A stretch of DNA of 41,850 nucleotides from an uncultured Clostridia bacterium (GTDB taxonomy: Bacteria; Bacillota; Clostridia; Christensenellales; Aristaeellaceae), in NCBI GenBank assembly GCA_934632155.1, contig CAKTXZ010000024.1, positions 1 to 41,850 on the forward strand, given 5' to 3'. The position numbers were made by a program, and so were the translations under genes. This document shows positions 16,113-23,558 of the stretch, one piece after another. The notes beneath the pieces were generated by a model. The model was not told the DNA's origin, made no database searches, and saw nothing but the letters and a program-made list of their open reading frames with translations. The stretch's first letter is position 1; each line of letters starts with the position of its first letter.

Positions 16113-16151
16113 TGCGGGGAATCGTTCCTGAAAGAATGCAGGGAACGGTTC
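16113..16151 (+). repeat. Long perfect-like inverted repeat after prsA
   Basis: GCGGGGAA-CGTTCCT and AGGGAACG-TTCCCCGC form a ~16-bp stem around a ~10-base loop immediately after the prsA stop. There is no T run, so it may protect or process the mRNA end rather than terminate transcription. Its GGGAACGGTTCCCC arm resembles the terminal hairpins of the 285-bp repeats. Confidence 0.6.
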
Positions 16152-16183
16152 CCCGCGGCGCATCTGCCGGCTTTGAAGAGACG

Positions 16184-16216
16184 GGGGGATTCTTTATACA
16201 AGGAATCCCCCTTTCG
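16184..16216 (+). terminator. Intrinsic terminator of prsA
   Basis: GGGGGATTC and GAATCCCCC pair around TTTATACAAG and are followed by TTTC. A closely related sequence in the opposite orientation ends the RNase J gene (26224-26258). Confidence 0.75.
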
Positions 16217-16296
16217 CATGGGCTTTCGGCCTTGCCTTGCGGGAAGGTCTGCGCCTTAACGAAACGGGCGCGGGCATGGCGTCGCCGCCGTGCCTC

Positions 16297-16325
16297 TTTA
16301 CAAAGCGCGGCGCGCGCGCTATAAT
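16297..16325 (+). promoter_or_regulatory. Sigma-A promoter of the FMN riboswitch-ribU unit
   Basis: TTTACA (16297-16302) and TATAAT (16320-16325) are separated by 17 bases, placing transcription start about 25 bases ahead of the riboswitch. Confidence 0.85.
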
Positions 16326-16356
16326 AAGCGCGTAAAAGCATAAACCCCATTGCGTG

Positions 16357-16520
16357 AAGGATCTTCAGGGCAGGGTGATCGCCACGGCGAAACTCCCGAC
16401 CGGCGGTAAAGTCCGCGACCCCGAAAGGGCTGATTCGGTGCGATTCCGAAACCGACAGTATAGTCTGGATGAAAGAAGGACGCGCCTCCTGATCTTTGAT
16501 GGCATCGGGGGCGCATTTTC
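16357..16520 (+). promoter_or_regulatory. FMN riboswitch (RFN element) with terminator
   Basis: The aptamer runs from AAGGATCTTCAGGGCAGGGT through CCGGCGGTAAAGTCCGCGACCC, GCTGATTCGGTG and ACCGACAGTATAGTC to GGATGAAAGAAGG (about 16480), all conserved RFN blocks. It is followed by a GC-rich hairpin (GCGCCTCC...GGGGGCGC, 16482-16515) and TTTTC, the expression-platform terminator. Binding of FMN should switch off the downstream riboflavin transporter and kinase genes. Confidence 0.95.
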
Positions 16521-16546
16521 TTGATGAAACGGGAGGTTATGCCGCT

Positions 16547-17140
16547 ATGCGTCGTTCCAAATCACTTGATATCCGCAGCCTGACGGTTACCGCCATGCTG
16601 GGCGCGGTCGCCGCCGCGCTGATGTTCCTTTCCTTCAGCGTGCCGCTGATGCCCGTCTTTATCAAGCTGGATTTTTCCGAGCTGCCCGCTTTGCTGGCTG
16701 CCTTTGCGCTGGGCCCGTGGCACGGCGTGCTGGTCTGCCTGATTAAAAATCTGGTGAACGTGCTGTTCACCACGACGGGCGGCGTGGGCGAGATTTCCAA
16801 TTTCCTGCTGGGCGCGTGCTTTGTAGCGCCTGCCGGGCTGATCTACCGCGCGCGCAAAAGCCGCGGCACGGCGCTGCTGGGCGCGGTCGCGGGCGCGATG
16901 TGCATGGCGGCCGTCAGCGTGCCGAGCAACTATTATATCGTTTATCCGATGTATACCATCTTTTTGCCGATGGAGACCATCCTCGGCCTGTATCGCGCGA
17001 TCAATCCGCGCGTGCAAACGCTTTGGGACGCGCTGCTGTGGTTCAACCTGCCCTTCACCTTTTTGAAGGGCATGTGCTCCGCGGCTGCGGCGTTTGTCGT
17101 GTATAAGCCGCTTTCGCCGCTGCTGAAGGGAAAGCGCTGA
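16547..17140 (+). CDS. ribU: Riboflavin ECF transporter S-component RibU
   Basis: The 197-residue membrane protein has about six hydrophobic segments, with the ECF S-component N-terminal pattern (RSLTVTAMLGAVAAALMFLSF) and the RibU-type 'IKLDFSELPALLAAFALGPWHGVLVCLIKNL' region followed by TTGGVGEISNFLLG. It imports riboflavin together with the shared ECF module, which is not in the window. The start has GGGAGG nine bases upstream. It is the first gene after the FMN riboswitch and lies 14 bases before the riboflavin kinase gene, so import and phosphorylation are regulated together. Confidence 0.93.
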   Translation: MRRSKSLDIRSLTVTAMLGAVAAALMFLSFSVPLMPVFIKLDFSELPALLAAFALGPWHGVLVCLIKNLVNVLFTTTGGVGEISNFLLGACFVAPAGLIYRARKSRGTALLGAVAGAMCMAAVSVPSNYYIVYPMYTIFLPMETILGLYRAINPRVQTLWDALLWFNLPFTFLKGMCSAAAAFVVYKPLSPLLKGKR

Positions 17141-17154
17141 GGGAGGATGAGACA

Positions 17155-17556
17155 ATGCTGCGCTTGACGGGCGTTGTGATTCATGGTCAGGGCAAGGGCG
17201 GCCCCGCCGGCTTTCCGACGGCGAATCTGCGCCGTGACGCGGGCGAAGCGCTGCCGGAAAACGGCGTGTACGCCGCCCTTGCGCGGCTGGAGGATGGCAA
17301 AACCTATCTGGGCGTGACGAATGTCGGCACGCGCCCAACGGCGGACGACAGCGCGCGCGTGACCATTGAAACGCTGCTGATAGGCTATGCGGGCGACCTG
17401 TACGGCCGGCGCATGACGCTGGATATTGTCGGACGCATTCGGGATATTCGCCGCTTTGAATCGATGGACGCGCTGCGTTTGCAGATTGCGCAGGACCGGC
17501 AGACGGCGGCGCGGCTGCTGCGCGCGGCGGGAATCGCGCCCGACGGCGGGCTGTAG
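17155..17556 (+). CDS. Monofunctional riboflavin kinase
   Basis: The 133-residue protein matches the C-terminal riboflavin kinase domain of RibF (GQGKGGPAGFPTANL with GFPTANL at 19-25, ENGVYAA, GVTNVGTRPT, TIETLLIGYAGDLYG, RDIRRFESMDALRLQIAQD). It converts riboflavin to FMN. The N-terminal FAD synthetase domain of bifunctional RibF is absent, so FAD synthesis needs another gene. A good site (GGGAGG) precedes the ATG. Co-transcription with ribU under an FMN riboswitch makes a simple FMN-feedback uptake-and-trap unit. Confidence 0.9.
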   Translation: MLRLTGVVIHGQGKGGPAGFPTANLRRDAGEALPENGVYAALARLEDGKTYLGVTNVGTRPTADDSARVTIETLLIGYAGDLYGRRMTLDIVGRIRDIRRFESMDALRLQIAQDRQTAARLLRAAGIAPDGGL

Positions 17557-17604
17557 CCGGGCGAGCGTTCCGTTTGGGGATAAAAAACGCATGGCGGCGC
17601 GTTG

Positions 17605-17724
17605 AATTGGTAGGATTGTCCAAAGGAGGAAGGAAGCATGCGAAGGATTCACCGAAGACGCCTTAATTGGCAGGACTGTCCAAAGGAGGAAGAAACCATG
17701 CGAGGAATTCACCGAAAACGCCTT
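17605..17724 (+). repeat. 60-bp tandem duplication spanning a ribosome site and start codon
   Basis: Two adjacent 60-base copies (17605-17664 and 17665-17724) each contain AATTGG-AGGA-TGTCC, AAAGGAGGAAG, an ATG and the codons for MR-IHR-RL, with seven differences. Sixty bases is 20 codons, so the upstream ATG (17638) is in frame with the downstream one (17698). Confidence 0.9.
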
Positions 17725-18423
17725 ATCCGCGCGCTGCCGCTTTTGCTGGCGCTGCTGCTGAGCCTGCCTGCCGGGGCGGAGTACGTCTGGGCGCGGCGGG
17801 ACGAGAGCCGCCCGCAGCTGGCCGTAAGCTATCTGGATGCGGAGATCATCCTCTCCGGGGCGCGAAAAACGCCGGAGCTTTACTACCTGAACATGGACAG
17901 ACAGCCGCAGCTGTACGGCGAATACCTTGGGCAGGGCGCCGCGTTGGAGGCGGACGCCGGGCTATACAGCGTCGGGCTGTTCGTATGGGACGGCGAACGA
18001 ACCGTTCCACTCGTCCGCACGGGCGATACGCTGGCCGTGCACGGCGAAAATGGCCGGGTCTACGCCGCAGCGGCGGACGCGGAGGCGTTGTACGCCGGGG
18101 CAGAGGCTATACTGGGTTATAAGCCGGGCACGCTGGATTTTCAGGGAAGGGCCTGCGTTAAGGCCGCGCTGCTTTGGCAGGGCAAACAAAACGAAACGGC
18201 GGAGCCCGCCGCGATGCGGCGCATGGAGGAAATACTCGCCGCGCTGCGGCCGCTTCCGAGCGGCGCGTCCTGCCCCTTTGACATGATTTTGCGGCTCACC
18301 TTCGAGGACGGCGCGCAGGCCGACCTGTTTCTCGCTACGGATAGCTGCGATACGCTGTTTTACCACGGCGCGGTCTGCCAATACTCCGGGCAAAGGGCGC
18401 TGCTGGCGTTGTTCGGCCTGTAG
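17698..18423 (+). CDS. Secreted protein of unknown function
   Basis: From ATG 17698 the product is 241 residues with a signal peptide (MRGIHRKRLIRALPLLLALLLSLPAGA-EY). The mature protein contains SYLDAEIILSGARKTPELYYLN and later LRPLPSGASCPFDMILRLTFED and LATDSCDTLFYHGAVCQYSG, but no family I recognise; the paired cysteines could form a disulfide. An alternative in-frame start at 17638 gives 20 extra, non-hydrophobic residues and would spoil the signal peptide, so 17698 is preferred. It lies about 140 bases after the riboflavin kinase gene with no terminator seen between them. Confidence 0.75.
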   Translation: MRGIHRKRLIRALPLLLALLLSLPAGAEYVWARRDESRPQLAVSYLDAEIILSGARKTPELYYLNMDRQPQLYGEYLGQGAALEADAGLYSVGLFVWDGERTVPLVRTGDTLAVHGENGRVYAAAADAEALYAGAEAILGYKPGTLDFQGRACVKAALLWQGKQNETAEPAAMRRMEEILAALRPLPSGASCPFDMILRLTFEDGAQADLFLATDSCDTLFYHGAVCQYSGQRALLALFGL

Positions 18424-18477
18424 GGCGGCGGACTGCGCGCGGCTTTCGAAAGGCCGCGTGAAAAATGCATAGGCCAT

Positions 18478-18523
18478 GCGCTTCGCCTGCAGGCCCGCCG
18501 GCTTGGGGCCGAGGCGCTTTTTT
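18478..18523 (+). terminator. Intrinsic terminator after the secreted protein gene
   Basis: GCGCTTCG (18478-18485) and CGAGGCGC (18510-18517) pair over eight bases, followed by TTTTTTG. A smaller hairpin (GCGGCTTTCGAAAGGCCGC, 18439-18458) precedes it. The rest of 18424-18600 shows nothing else recognisable. Confidence 0.7.
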
Positions 18524-18607
18524 GCGCGGGCGAAGGCGCGTTTGGGCGAGGAAACGGCTTTTCACGGAACATCCGCTTTGGCTGCGCCGCCGGATGGAAA
18601 AAACATC

Positions 18608-18636
18608 TTAACAAATGCAGGATAATATGATAGAAT
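18608..18636 (+). promoter_or_regulatory. Promoter of the murA-recA-znu transcription unit
   Basis: TTAACA (18608-18613) and TAGAAT (18631-18636) are spaced by 17 bases in a locally AT-rich stretch. The leader to the murA start is about 110 bases and contains a short GC-rich hairpin (CCGGGTCGTCGGAAAGCC region) but no known riboswitch. Confidence 0.65.
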
Positions 18637-18753
18637 AAAGATTAGGAAAAACGCGAAGCGGTTTTCCGGGTCGTCGGAAAGCCGCGGGCGTTTCGACGGC
18701 ATGCAAGCTTTACCGAATGGCTATTCTGATGCGCGCGAGGAGGACACGCCCGG

Positions 18754-20016
18754 ATGGACAACTATAAGCTGCTGATTACAGGCGGCATTCCGCTGATGGG
18801 AGAGACCTATGTTTCCGGCGGAAAAAACACATCGGTTGCGGTCATTCCCGCCGTGCTGCTTTCCGACGAGCCCTGCACCATCGAAAACCTGCCGGATATC
18901 GAGGATGTGCGCGTGCTGACGGATATCCTGACAGAGCTGGGCGCGCAGGTGGATTACGACCGGCAGAACCGCCGCATGACGATCGACCCGCGCACGGTGC
19001 GCTCCTGCGCCGTGCCCTATCGCCAGAGTCAGCGGATGCGGGCGAGCTATTACCTGCTGGGCGCGCTGCTGGGGCGCTTTGGCGAGGCGGAGGTGGGCTA
19101 TCCCGGCGGCTGCGCGATCGGCAACCGGCCGGTGGATCAGCATATCAAGGCCTTCCGCCAATTGGGCGCGGAGGTCAGGGAGCACGGCACGACGATCACC
19201 GCCCGCGGGCAGTTGACGGGCGCGAGCGTGAATTTCGACTGCATCACGGTGGGCGGGACGGTCAACGCCATGCTGGCCGCCGTTCGCGCCGAGGGGACGA
19301 CCGTTCTGTACAACGCCGCGCGCGAGCCGCATATCGTCGACTTGGCCAACTTCCTCAACTCCATGGGCGCGCAGGTTAAGGGCGCGGGCACGGATACCAT
19401 TCGCATCACGGGCAGGGAGCGCCTGCACGGCAGCGACTATACCATCATTCCCGACCAGATTGAAACCGGCACGCTGATGATTGCCGCCGCCGCAACGCGG
19501 GGCGACGTAACGATTACGGACTGCATCCCCACCCATATGGAGGCGCTGACGGCCAAGCTGCTGGAGATGGGCGTGCAGGTGAGCGAGATGGACGACGCCA
19601 TCCGCGTGCGCACAGTGCGCGGGCATCGGGCAGTGAACATCAAAACGCAGGAATACCCCGGCTTTCCCACCGACCTGCAGCAGCCCATGAGCGCGATGCT
19701 GACCAAGGCTGCGGGGGTTAGCGTGGTGATTGAGACGATTTTTGAATCGCGGCTGAAGCACCTTAATGAAATGCGCCGCATGGGCGCGCATGTGCGCATT
19801 CTGGAGCAGACGGCCATTATCGAGGGCGTAAGCGAGCTGTACGGCGCGCCCGTTACGGCGACTGATTTGCGCGCGGGCGCGGCGCTGGTCATCGCGGGGC
19901 TGATGGCCAAGGGCACGACGGAAATTTATGAGCCCGGCTATATCGCGCGCGGCTACGAGCACATCGAGGAAAAGCTGCGTTCGCTGGGCGCGGATATCCG
20001 CCGCGAGCCCGTGTAA
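18754..20016 (+). CDS. murA: UDP-N-acetylglucosamine 1-carboxyvinyltransferase
   Basis: The 420-residue enzyme transfers enolpyruvate from PEP to UDP-GlcNAc, the first committed step of peptidoglycan synthesis. Substrate-binding Lys24-Asn25 (VSGGKNTSVA) and the catalytic Cys120 in YPGGCAIGNRPVDQHI are present, and C-terminal TDLQQPMSAMLTKA is conserved. Having cysteine, it should be of the fosfomycin-sensitive type. Bacillota often have two MurA paralogues; which one this is cannot be told. It heads the operon with a J-domain gene, pgsA and recA. Confidence 0.95.
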   Translation: MDNYKLLITGGIPLMGETYVSGGKNTSVAVIPAVLLSDEPCTIENLPDIEDVRVLTDILTELGAQVDYDRQNRRMTIDPRTVRSCAVPYRQSQRMRASYYLLGALLGRFGEAEVGYPGGCAIGNRPVDQHIKAFRQLGAEVREHGTTITARGQLTGASVNFDCITVGGTVNAMLAAVRAEGTTVLYNAAREPHIVDLANFLNSMGAQVKGAGTDTIRITGRERLHGSDYTIIPDQIETGTLMIAAAATRGDVTITDCIPTHMEALTAKLLEMGVQVSEMDDAIRVRTVRGHRAVNIKTQEYPGFPTDLQQPMSAMLTKAAGVSVVIETIFESRLKHLNEMRRMGAHVRILEQTAIIEGVSELYGAPVTATDLRAGAALVIAGLMAKGTTEIYEPGYIARGYEHIEEKLRSLGADIRREPV

Positions 20017-20053
20017 ACCATCCTACAGCCAATGAAAGGAGGAATCCGCCGCC

Positions 20054-20581
20054 GTGAACGCCTTTGAGGTATTGGGGCTGACGCTGGAGGCCGACCAGCA
20101 GCAGGTGCGTCAGGCGTACCGCACGCGGGTCAAGGCCTGCCACCCCGATCAGTTTGTCGATCAGGCGCAGCAGCAAAAGGCGCAGGAGCAGCTGATTCAG
20201 CTCAATCTGGCCTATGAGGAGGCGCTGCGGCTTTCCGCCGGCCGGCAGGTGGGCTATCATGCCGTGCCGGTTGCGCAGGCCAAGGATATCGCGCGAAACC
20301 TGATGAATCAGGGGCGGTATGAATCCGCGCTGCGCCAGCTGGGCCGGGCGAACGTCAGAGACGACGAGTGGTACTACCTGCAGGGGCTTTTGCTCATGCA
20401 GCTGCGGGATTATGCCTCGGCGCATCAATCCTTCCGCGTGGCGGTGCGCCTGTCGCCCGATAACAACGAATACCGAAGCGGCGCGTTGGCGGCCGCTGTG
20501 GCCTATAAGAAGCACCAGAGGCTGGCCTACCGTGTGCTGGATTGGGCGGACGGCGTGATTCATCCACGGAAAAAAATGTGA
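20054..20581 (+). CDS. J-domain protein with TPR-like C-terminal region
   Basis: A 175-residue protein beginning at GTG 20054 after GAAAGGAGGAAT. Residues 1-65 form a J-domain with the HPD motif at 30-32 (AYRTRVKACHPDQF), so it should stimulate a DnaK-type ATPase. Residues 75-160 contain two TPR-like helix pairs (NLMNQGRYESALRQLGRA; LMQLRDYASAHQSFRVAVRLSPDN). It lacks the Gly/Phe and zinc domains of DnaJ, so it is a specialised co-chaperone. It is 37 bases after murA and 16 bases before pgsA, a known clostridial gene neighbourhood. Confidence 0.85.
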   Translation: MNAFEVLGLTLEADQQQVRQAYRTRVKACHPDQFVDQAQQQKAQEQLIQLNLAYEEALRLSAGRQVGYHAVPVAQAKDIARNLMNQGRYESALRQLGRANVRDDEWYYLQGLLLMQLRDYASAHQSFRVAVRLSPDNNEYRSGALAAAVAYKKHQRLAYRVLDWADGVIHPRKKM

Positions 20582-20597
20582 GGCGAAAGGAAGAAGC

Positions 20598-21116
20598 ATG
20601 AACCTGCCAAATAAGCTGACCATTCTTCGCGTGATTTTGATTCCCGTCTGCCTTGCGCTGTGGGCGGCGGGGATGCCGTATCCGGCGATGGCGATGTTTA
20701 TTCTTGCCGCTGTGACGGATTTTTTGGACGGCTATATCGCGCGCAAGCAGCGGATTGTAACCACCTTCGGCAAGTTTGCCGATCCCGTGGCGGACAAGAT
20801 TCTTGTGCTGGCCACGATGATTTTCCTCTGCGGCGACGGGCTTTTGCCCGCTTGGGCGGTTTCGGTCGTCGCGGCGCGCGAGCTGATGGTCGACGGGCTG
20901 CGGCTGGTGTGCGCGGGAAAGGGCAATGTAATCGCGGCCGGATGGCTGGGAAAAATCAAGACGAACCTTCAGTTTTTCTGCGTCATTGCCGCTATGGCGC
21001 TGGGCAGGCATTGGCTGACGGAGGTGCTGACCGCGCTGATGGCGGCGATGACGGTCGCCAGCGGCGCGCAGTATTTCTGGGCGGCGCGGCATGTATTTCA
21101 CGAGGACGCGGCATAA
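20598..21116 (+). CDS. pgsA: CDP-diacylglycerol-glycerol-3-phosphate 3-phosphatidyltransferase
   Basis: The 172-residue integral membrane enzyme makes phosphatidylglycerophosphate. It starts with the family's NLPNKLTILRVILIPVCL and carries the CDP-alcohol phosphotransferase signature DG-xx-AR-8x-G-xxx-D-xxx-D, here DGYIARKQRIVTTFGKFADP continuing VADK, with about four to five transmembrane helices. pgsA directly upstream of recA is the usual Bacillota order. The cinA gene often found between them is absent. Confidence 0.95.
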   Translation: MNLPNKLTILRVILIPVCLALWAAGMPYPAMAMFILAAVTDFLDGYIARKQRIVTTFGKFADPVADKILVLATMIFLCGDGLLPAWAVSVVAARELMVDGLRLVCAGKGNVIAAGWLGKIKTNLQFFCVIAAMALGRHWLTEVLTALMAAMTVASGAQYFWAARHVFHEDAA

Positions 21117-21140
21117 GCGACAGAAAGGAAGATACGCGCT

Positions 21141-22250
21141 ATGGCAAAGAAGGAAACGGGGCGGAAGGATATTCGTCCGGGCATGGACGCTTCGCAGCAG
21201 GAAAAGCTGCGTGCGCTGGAGCAGACGCTTTCCAGCATTGAAAAGGAATTCGGCAAGGGCACGGTGATGAAGCTGGGCGAGAAGACCGCCATGCAGGTGG
21301 ACGTCGTGCCTACCGGGTGCCTTGATTTGGACATGGCGCTGGGCGTGGGCGGTATTCCGCGCGGCCGTATCGTCGAGGTATTCGGCCCCGAATCCTCCGG
21401 CAAAACCACCGTGGCGCTGCATGTGGTGGCGCAGGTGCAAAAGATGGGCGGCGCGGCGGCCTTTATCGACGCAGAGCACGCGCTTGATCCGGCGTACGCC
21501 AAGAACCTTGGCGTGAACATTGACGAATTGTATGTCAGCCAGCCCAACTGCGGCGAGGACGCGCTGGAAATCGCTGAGGCGCTGCTGCGCTCCGGCGCGA
21601 TTGATATCGTGGTCATCGACTCGGTGGCCGCGCTGGTGCCGCGCGCCGAAATCGACGGCGAAATGGGCGATTCCTTCGTGGGCGTGCAGGCGCGATTGAT
21701 GAGCCAGGCCATGCGCAAGCTTACCGGCGTGGTGGCCAAGACCAACGCCATCGCCCTGTTTATCAACCAGATTCGCGAAAAGGTGGGCGTGATGTACGGC
21801 AGCCCTGAAACCACGCCGGGCGGCCGCGCGCTCAAGTTCTACGCCTCCGTGCGCTTGGACGTTCGCCGCGGCGAGCAGCTCAAGAACGGCAGCGAGGTGG
21901 TCGGCAACCGCACCAAGGTGAAGGTGGTCAAGAACAAGGTCGCCCCGCCCTTCCGCACCTGCGAATTTGATCTGATCTACGGTCAGGGCATTTCGCGCGA
22001 GGGCAGCCTGCTGGATATGGCCGTGGCAAAGGATATTATTCAAAAGAGCGGCGCGTGGTTCTCCTATAACGATCAGCGCATCGGGCAGGGGCGCGATAAT
22101 ACGCGCCAGTTCCTGAAGGATCATCCCGAAATTGCGGACGAGATCGAGGCCGCGCTGCGTTCCCTGATCGCGCAGACCGGCGTTCCCGCCGCGGACGCGG
22201 AGGATATTCCCGAAATGGATTTGGACGCGCAGGACCATGACGAAGCGTGA
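21141..22250 (+). CDS. recA: Recombinase RecA
   Basis: The 369-residue strand-exchange protein has Walker A GPESSGKTT (82-90), VVIDSVAALVPRAEIDGEMGD with Walker B, the L2 segment TNAIALFINQIREKVGVMYG and the C-terminal acidic tail (EDIPEMDLDAQDHDEA). Length and sequence are normal and there is no intein. The last 14 bases overlap the start of the following ABC ATPase gene, so recA is in the same transcript. No LexA box was evident immediately upstream, as expected for an internal operon gene. Confidence 0.97.
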   Translation: MAKKETGRKDIRPGMDASQQEKLRALEQTLSSIEKEFGKGTVMKLGEKTAMQVDVVPTGCLDLDMALGVGGIPRGRIVEVFGPESSGKTTVALHVVAQVQKMGGAAAFIDAEHALDPAYAKNLGVNIDELYVSQPNCGEDALEIAEALLRSGAIDIVVIDSVAALVPRAEIDGEMGDSFVGVQARLMSQAMRKLTGVVAKTNAIALFINQIREKVGVMYGSPETTPGGRALKFYASVRLDVRRGEQLKNGSEVVGNRTKVKVVKNKVAPPFRTCEFDLIYGQGISREGSLLDMAVAKDIIQKSGAWFSYNDQRIGQGRDNTRQFLKDHPEIADEIEAALRSLIAQTGVPAADAEDIPEMDLDAQDHDEA

Positions 22251-22983
22251 GCCGGGGCACGAAGCGTGCGGCCTGTGCCGGATTGAACTGGACGGCGTGG
22301 GCGTAACGGCGGGCGGCGAGGCGCTGCTCGCCGACGTTGGGTTTCATATCCATTGCGGTCAGCTGACCGCGCTGGTCGGCCCCAACGGCGCGGGCAAAAC
22401 GACGCTGATTAAGGCGCTGCTCGGCCTGACGCCGCATACGGGCGTTATTCGTCATGTCGATGCGCAGGGGCATGATTTCCCTGCGCCGCGTATCGGCTAT
22501 GTGCCCCAGCAGCTGCCCTTCGACCGTGAAATGCCCCTGACGGTGATGGATTTAATGGCGGGCGTGCTCAGCCGCCGTCCCGTGTGGACGGGCGTGAGCA
22601 AAAAAACGCGCGCCGCGATTGAACGCGCGCTGCGGGAAACCGAGGCGGAGGGGCTGCAGGAAAAGCGGCTGGGTACGCTCAGCGGCGGGGAATTGCAGCG
22701 CGTGCTGCTGGCGATGGCGCTCACGCCCCTGCCCGATCTGCTGGTGCTGGACGAGCCTGTTTCCGGCGTGGATCAAAACGGGCTGTCGCTTTTTTTGCAA
22801 ATGGTAAGCAGCCTGCGCAGGACGCATCATCTGGGCATTCTGATGGTCAGCCACGATTGGAATCTGGTGCGGCAATACGCCGATTACGTGGTGCTGCTCA
22901 AGCAGACGGTGCTGTGCGCCGGCACGCCGGCGGAGGTGTTTTCCTCGCCCGAATTTGAACAGACCTTTCAAATGATAAAGTGA
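22237..22983 (+). CDS. Metal ABC transporter ATPase (ZnuC-like)
   Basis: The 248-residue ATPase has Walker A GPNGAGKTT, Q-loop in IGYVPQQLPF, signature LSGGELQRV, Walker B LLVLDEP and the H-loop SHDWN, with the short ~245-residue architecture of the zinc/manganese (ZnuC/MntB) group. The 'VPQQLPFDREMPLTVMDL' segment is characteristic of that group. It overlaps recA by 14 bases. Its partner permease is at 23559, with a C_GCAxxG_C_C gene between. No metal-binding lipoprotein gene is adjacent. The metal (zinc or manganese) cannot be decided. Confidence 0.88.
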   Translation: MTKREPGHEACGLCRIELDGVGVTAGGEALLADVGFHIHCGQLTALVGPNGAGKTTLIKALLGLTPHTGVIRHVDAQGHDFPAPRIGYVPQQLPFDREMPLTVMDLMAGVLSRRPVWTGVSKKTRAAIERALRETEAEGLQEKRLGTLSGGELQRVLLAMALTPLPDLLVLDEPVSGVDQNGLSLFLQMVSSLRRTHHLGILMVSHDWNLVRQYADYVVLLKQTVLCAGTPAEVFSSPEFEQTFQMIK

Positions 22984-22995
22984 GGCAAAACGAGC

Positions 22996-23454
22996 ATGGA
23001 AGAAACGCTTTCCCGCGCCGACCGCGCTGCGGCGCTGTTCGAATCGGGCTACAGCTGCGGGCAGGCCGTGGTGTGCGCCTTTGCGGATCAAATGGGGCTG
23101 TCCGAGGAGGACGCGCTGCTGCTTTCCGCGGCGCTGGGCGGCGGGCTGTGCCGCATGCGCGAGACCTGCGGGGCGTTCACTGGCGCGCTGATCGTGCTGG
23201 GCAAGGTTTGCGGCAGCGCGGATGCGGCCGATACGCAGGCCAAGGCGGCGCTCTATGCGCAGGGGCAGCTAATCGGCATTCAGTTTCAGCAGCGCTTCGG
23301 CACGCTGTGCTGCCGGGAGCTGATAAACCTGCCCAAGGACGCGCCCCTTTCGCCTGTGCCGACGCCAAGAACCCCTGAATTTTACGATAAGCGCCCTTGC
23401 ACGCGCTTTGTGCGCGAGGCGGCGCGGCTGCTGGCCGAGCAGGTGGGCGAATAA
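22996..23454 (+). CDS. C_GCAxxG_C_C family protein
   Basis: The 152-residue protein has the diagnostic spaced cysteines: SCGQAVVCAF (21, 27), GGGLCRMRETCGAFTGAL (52, 58), KVCG (72), TLCCREL (105-106) and a last RPCTRFV. This family is a small, probably redox- or metal-binding protein often encoded near transporters or redox enzymes in anaerobes. It lies 12 bases after the metal ABC ATPase gene and about 100 bases before the permease, inside the transport operon, suggesting a link with metal handling; that link is inference. Confidence 0.88.
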   Translation: MEETLSRADRAAALFESGYSCGQAVVCAFADQMGLSEEDALLLSAALGGGLCRMRETCGAFTGALIVLGKVCGSADAADTQAKAALYAQGQLIGIQFQQRFGTLCCRELINLPKDAPLSPVPTPRTPEFYDKRPCTRFVREAARLLAEQVGE

Positions 23455-23558
23455 CCGCGCGGACGATTCTGAACCGCCCGCACGGCGCCCTTGAGCGGCG
23501 CAATTGCTTTTCTGCCGGGCGGTGCCCCGGCGTTTTGACCGTATGGGGGAGGGATACC

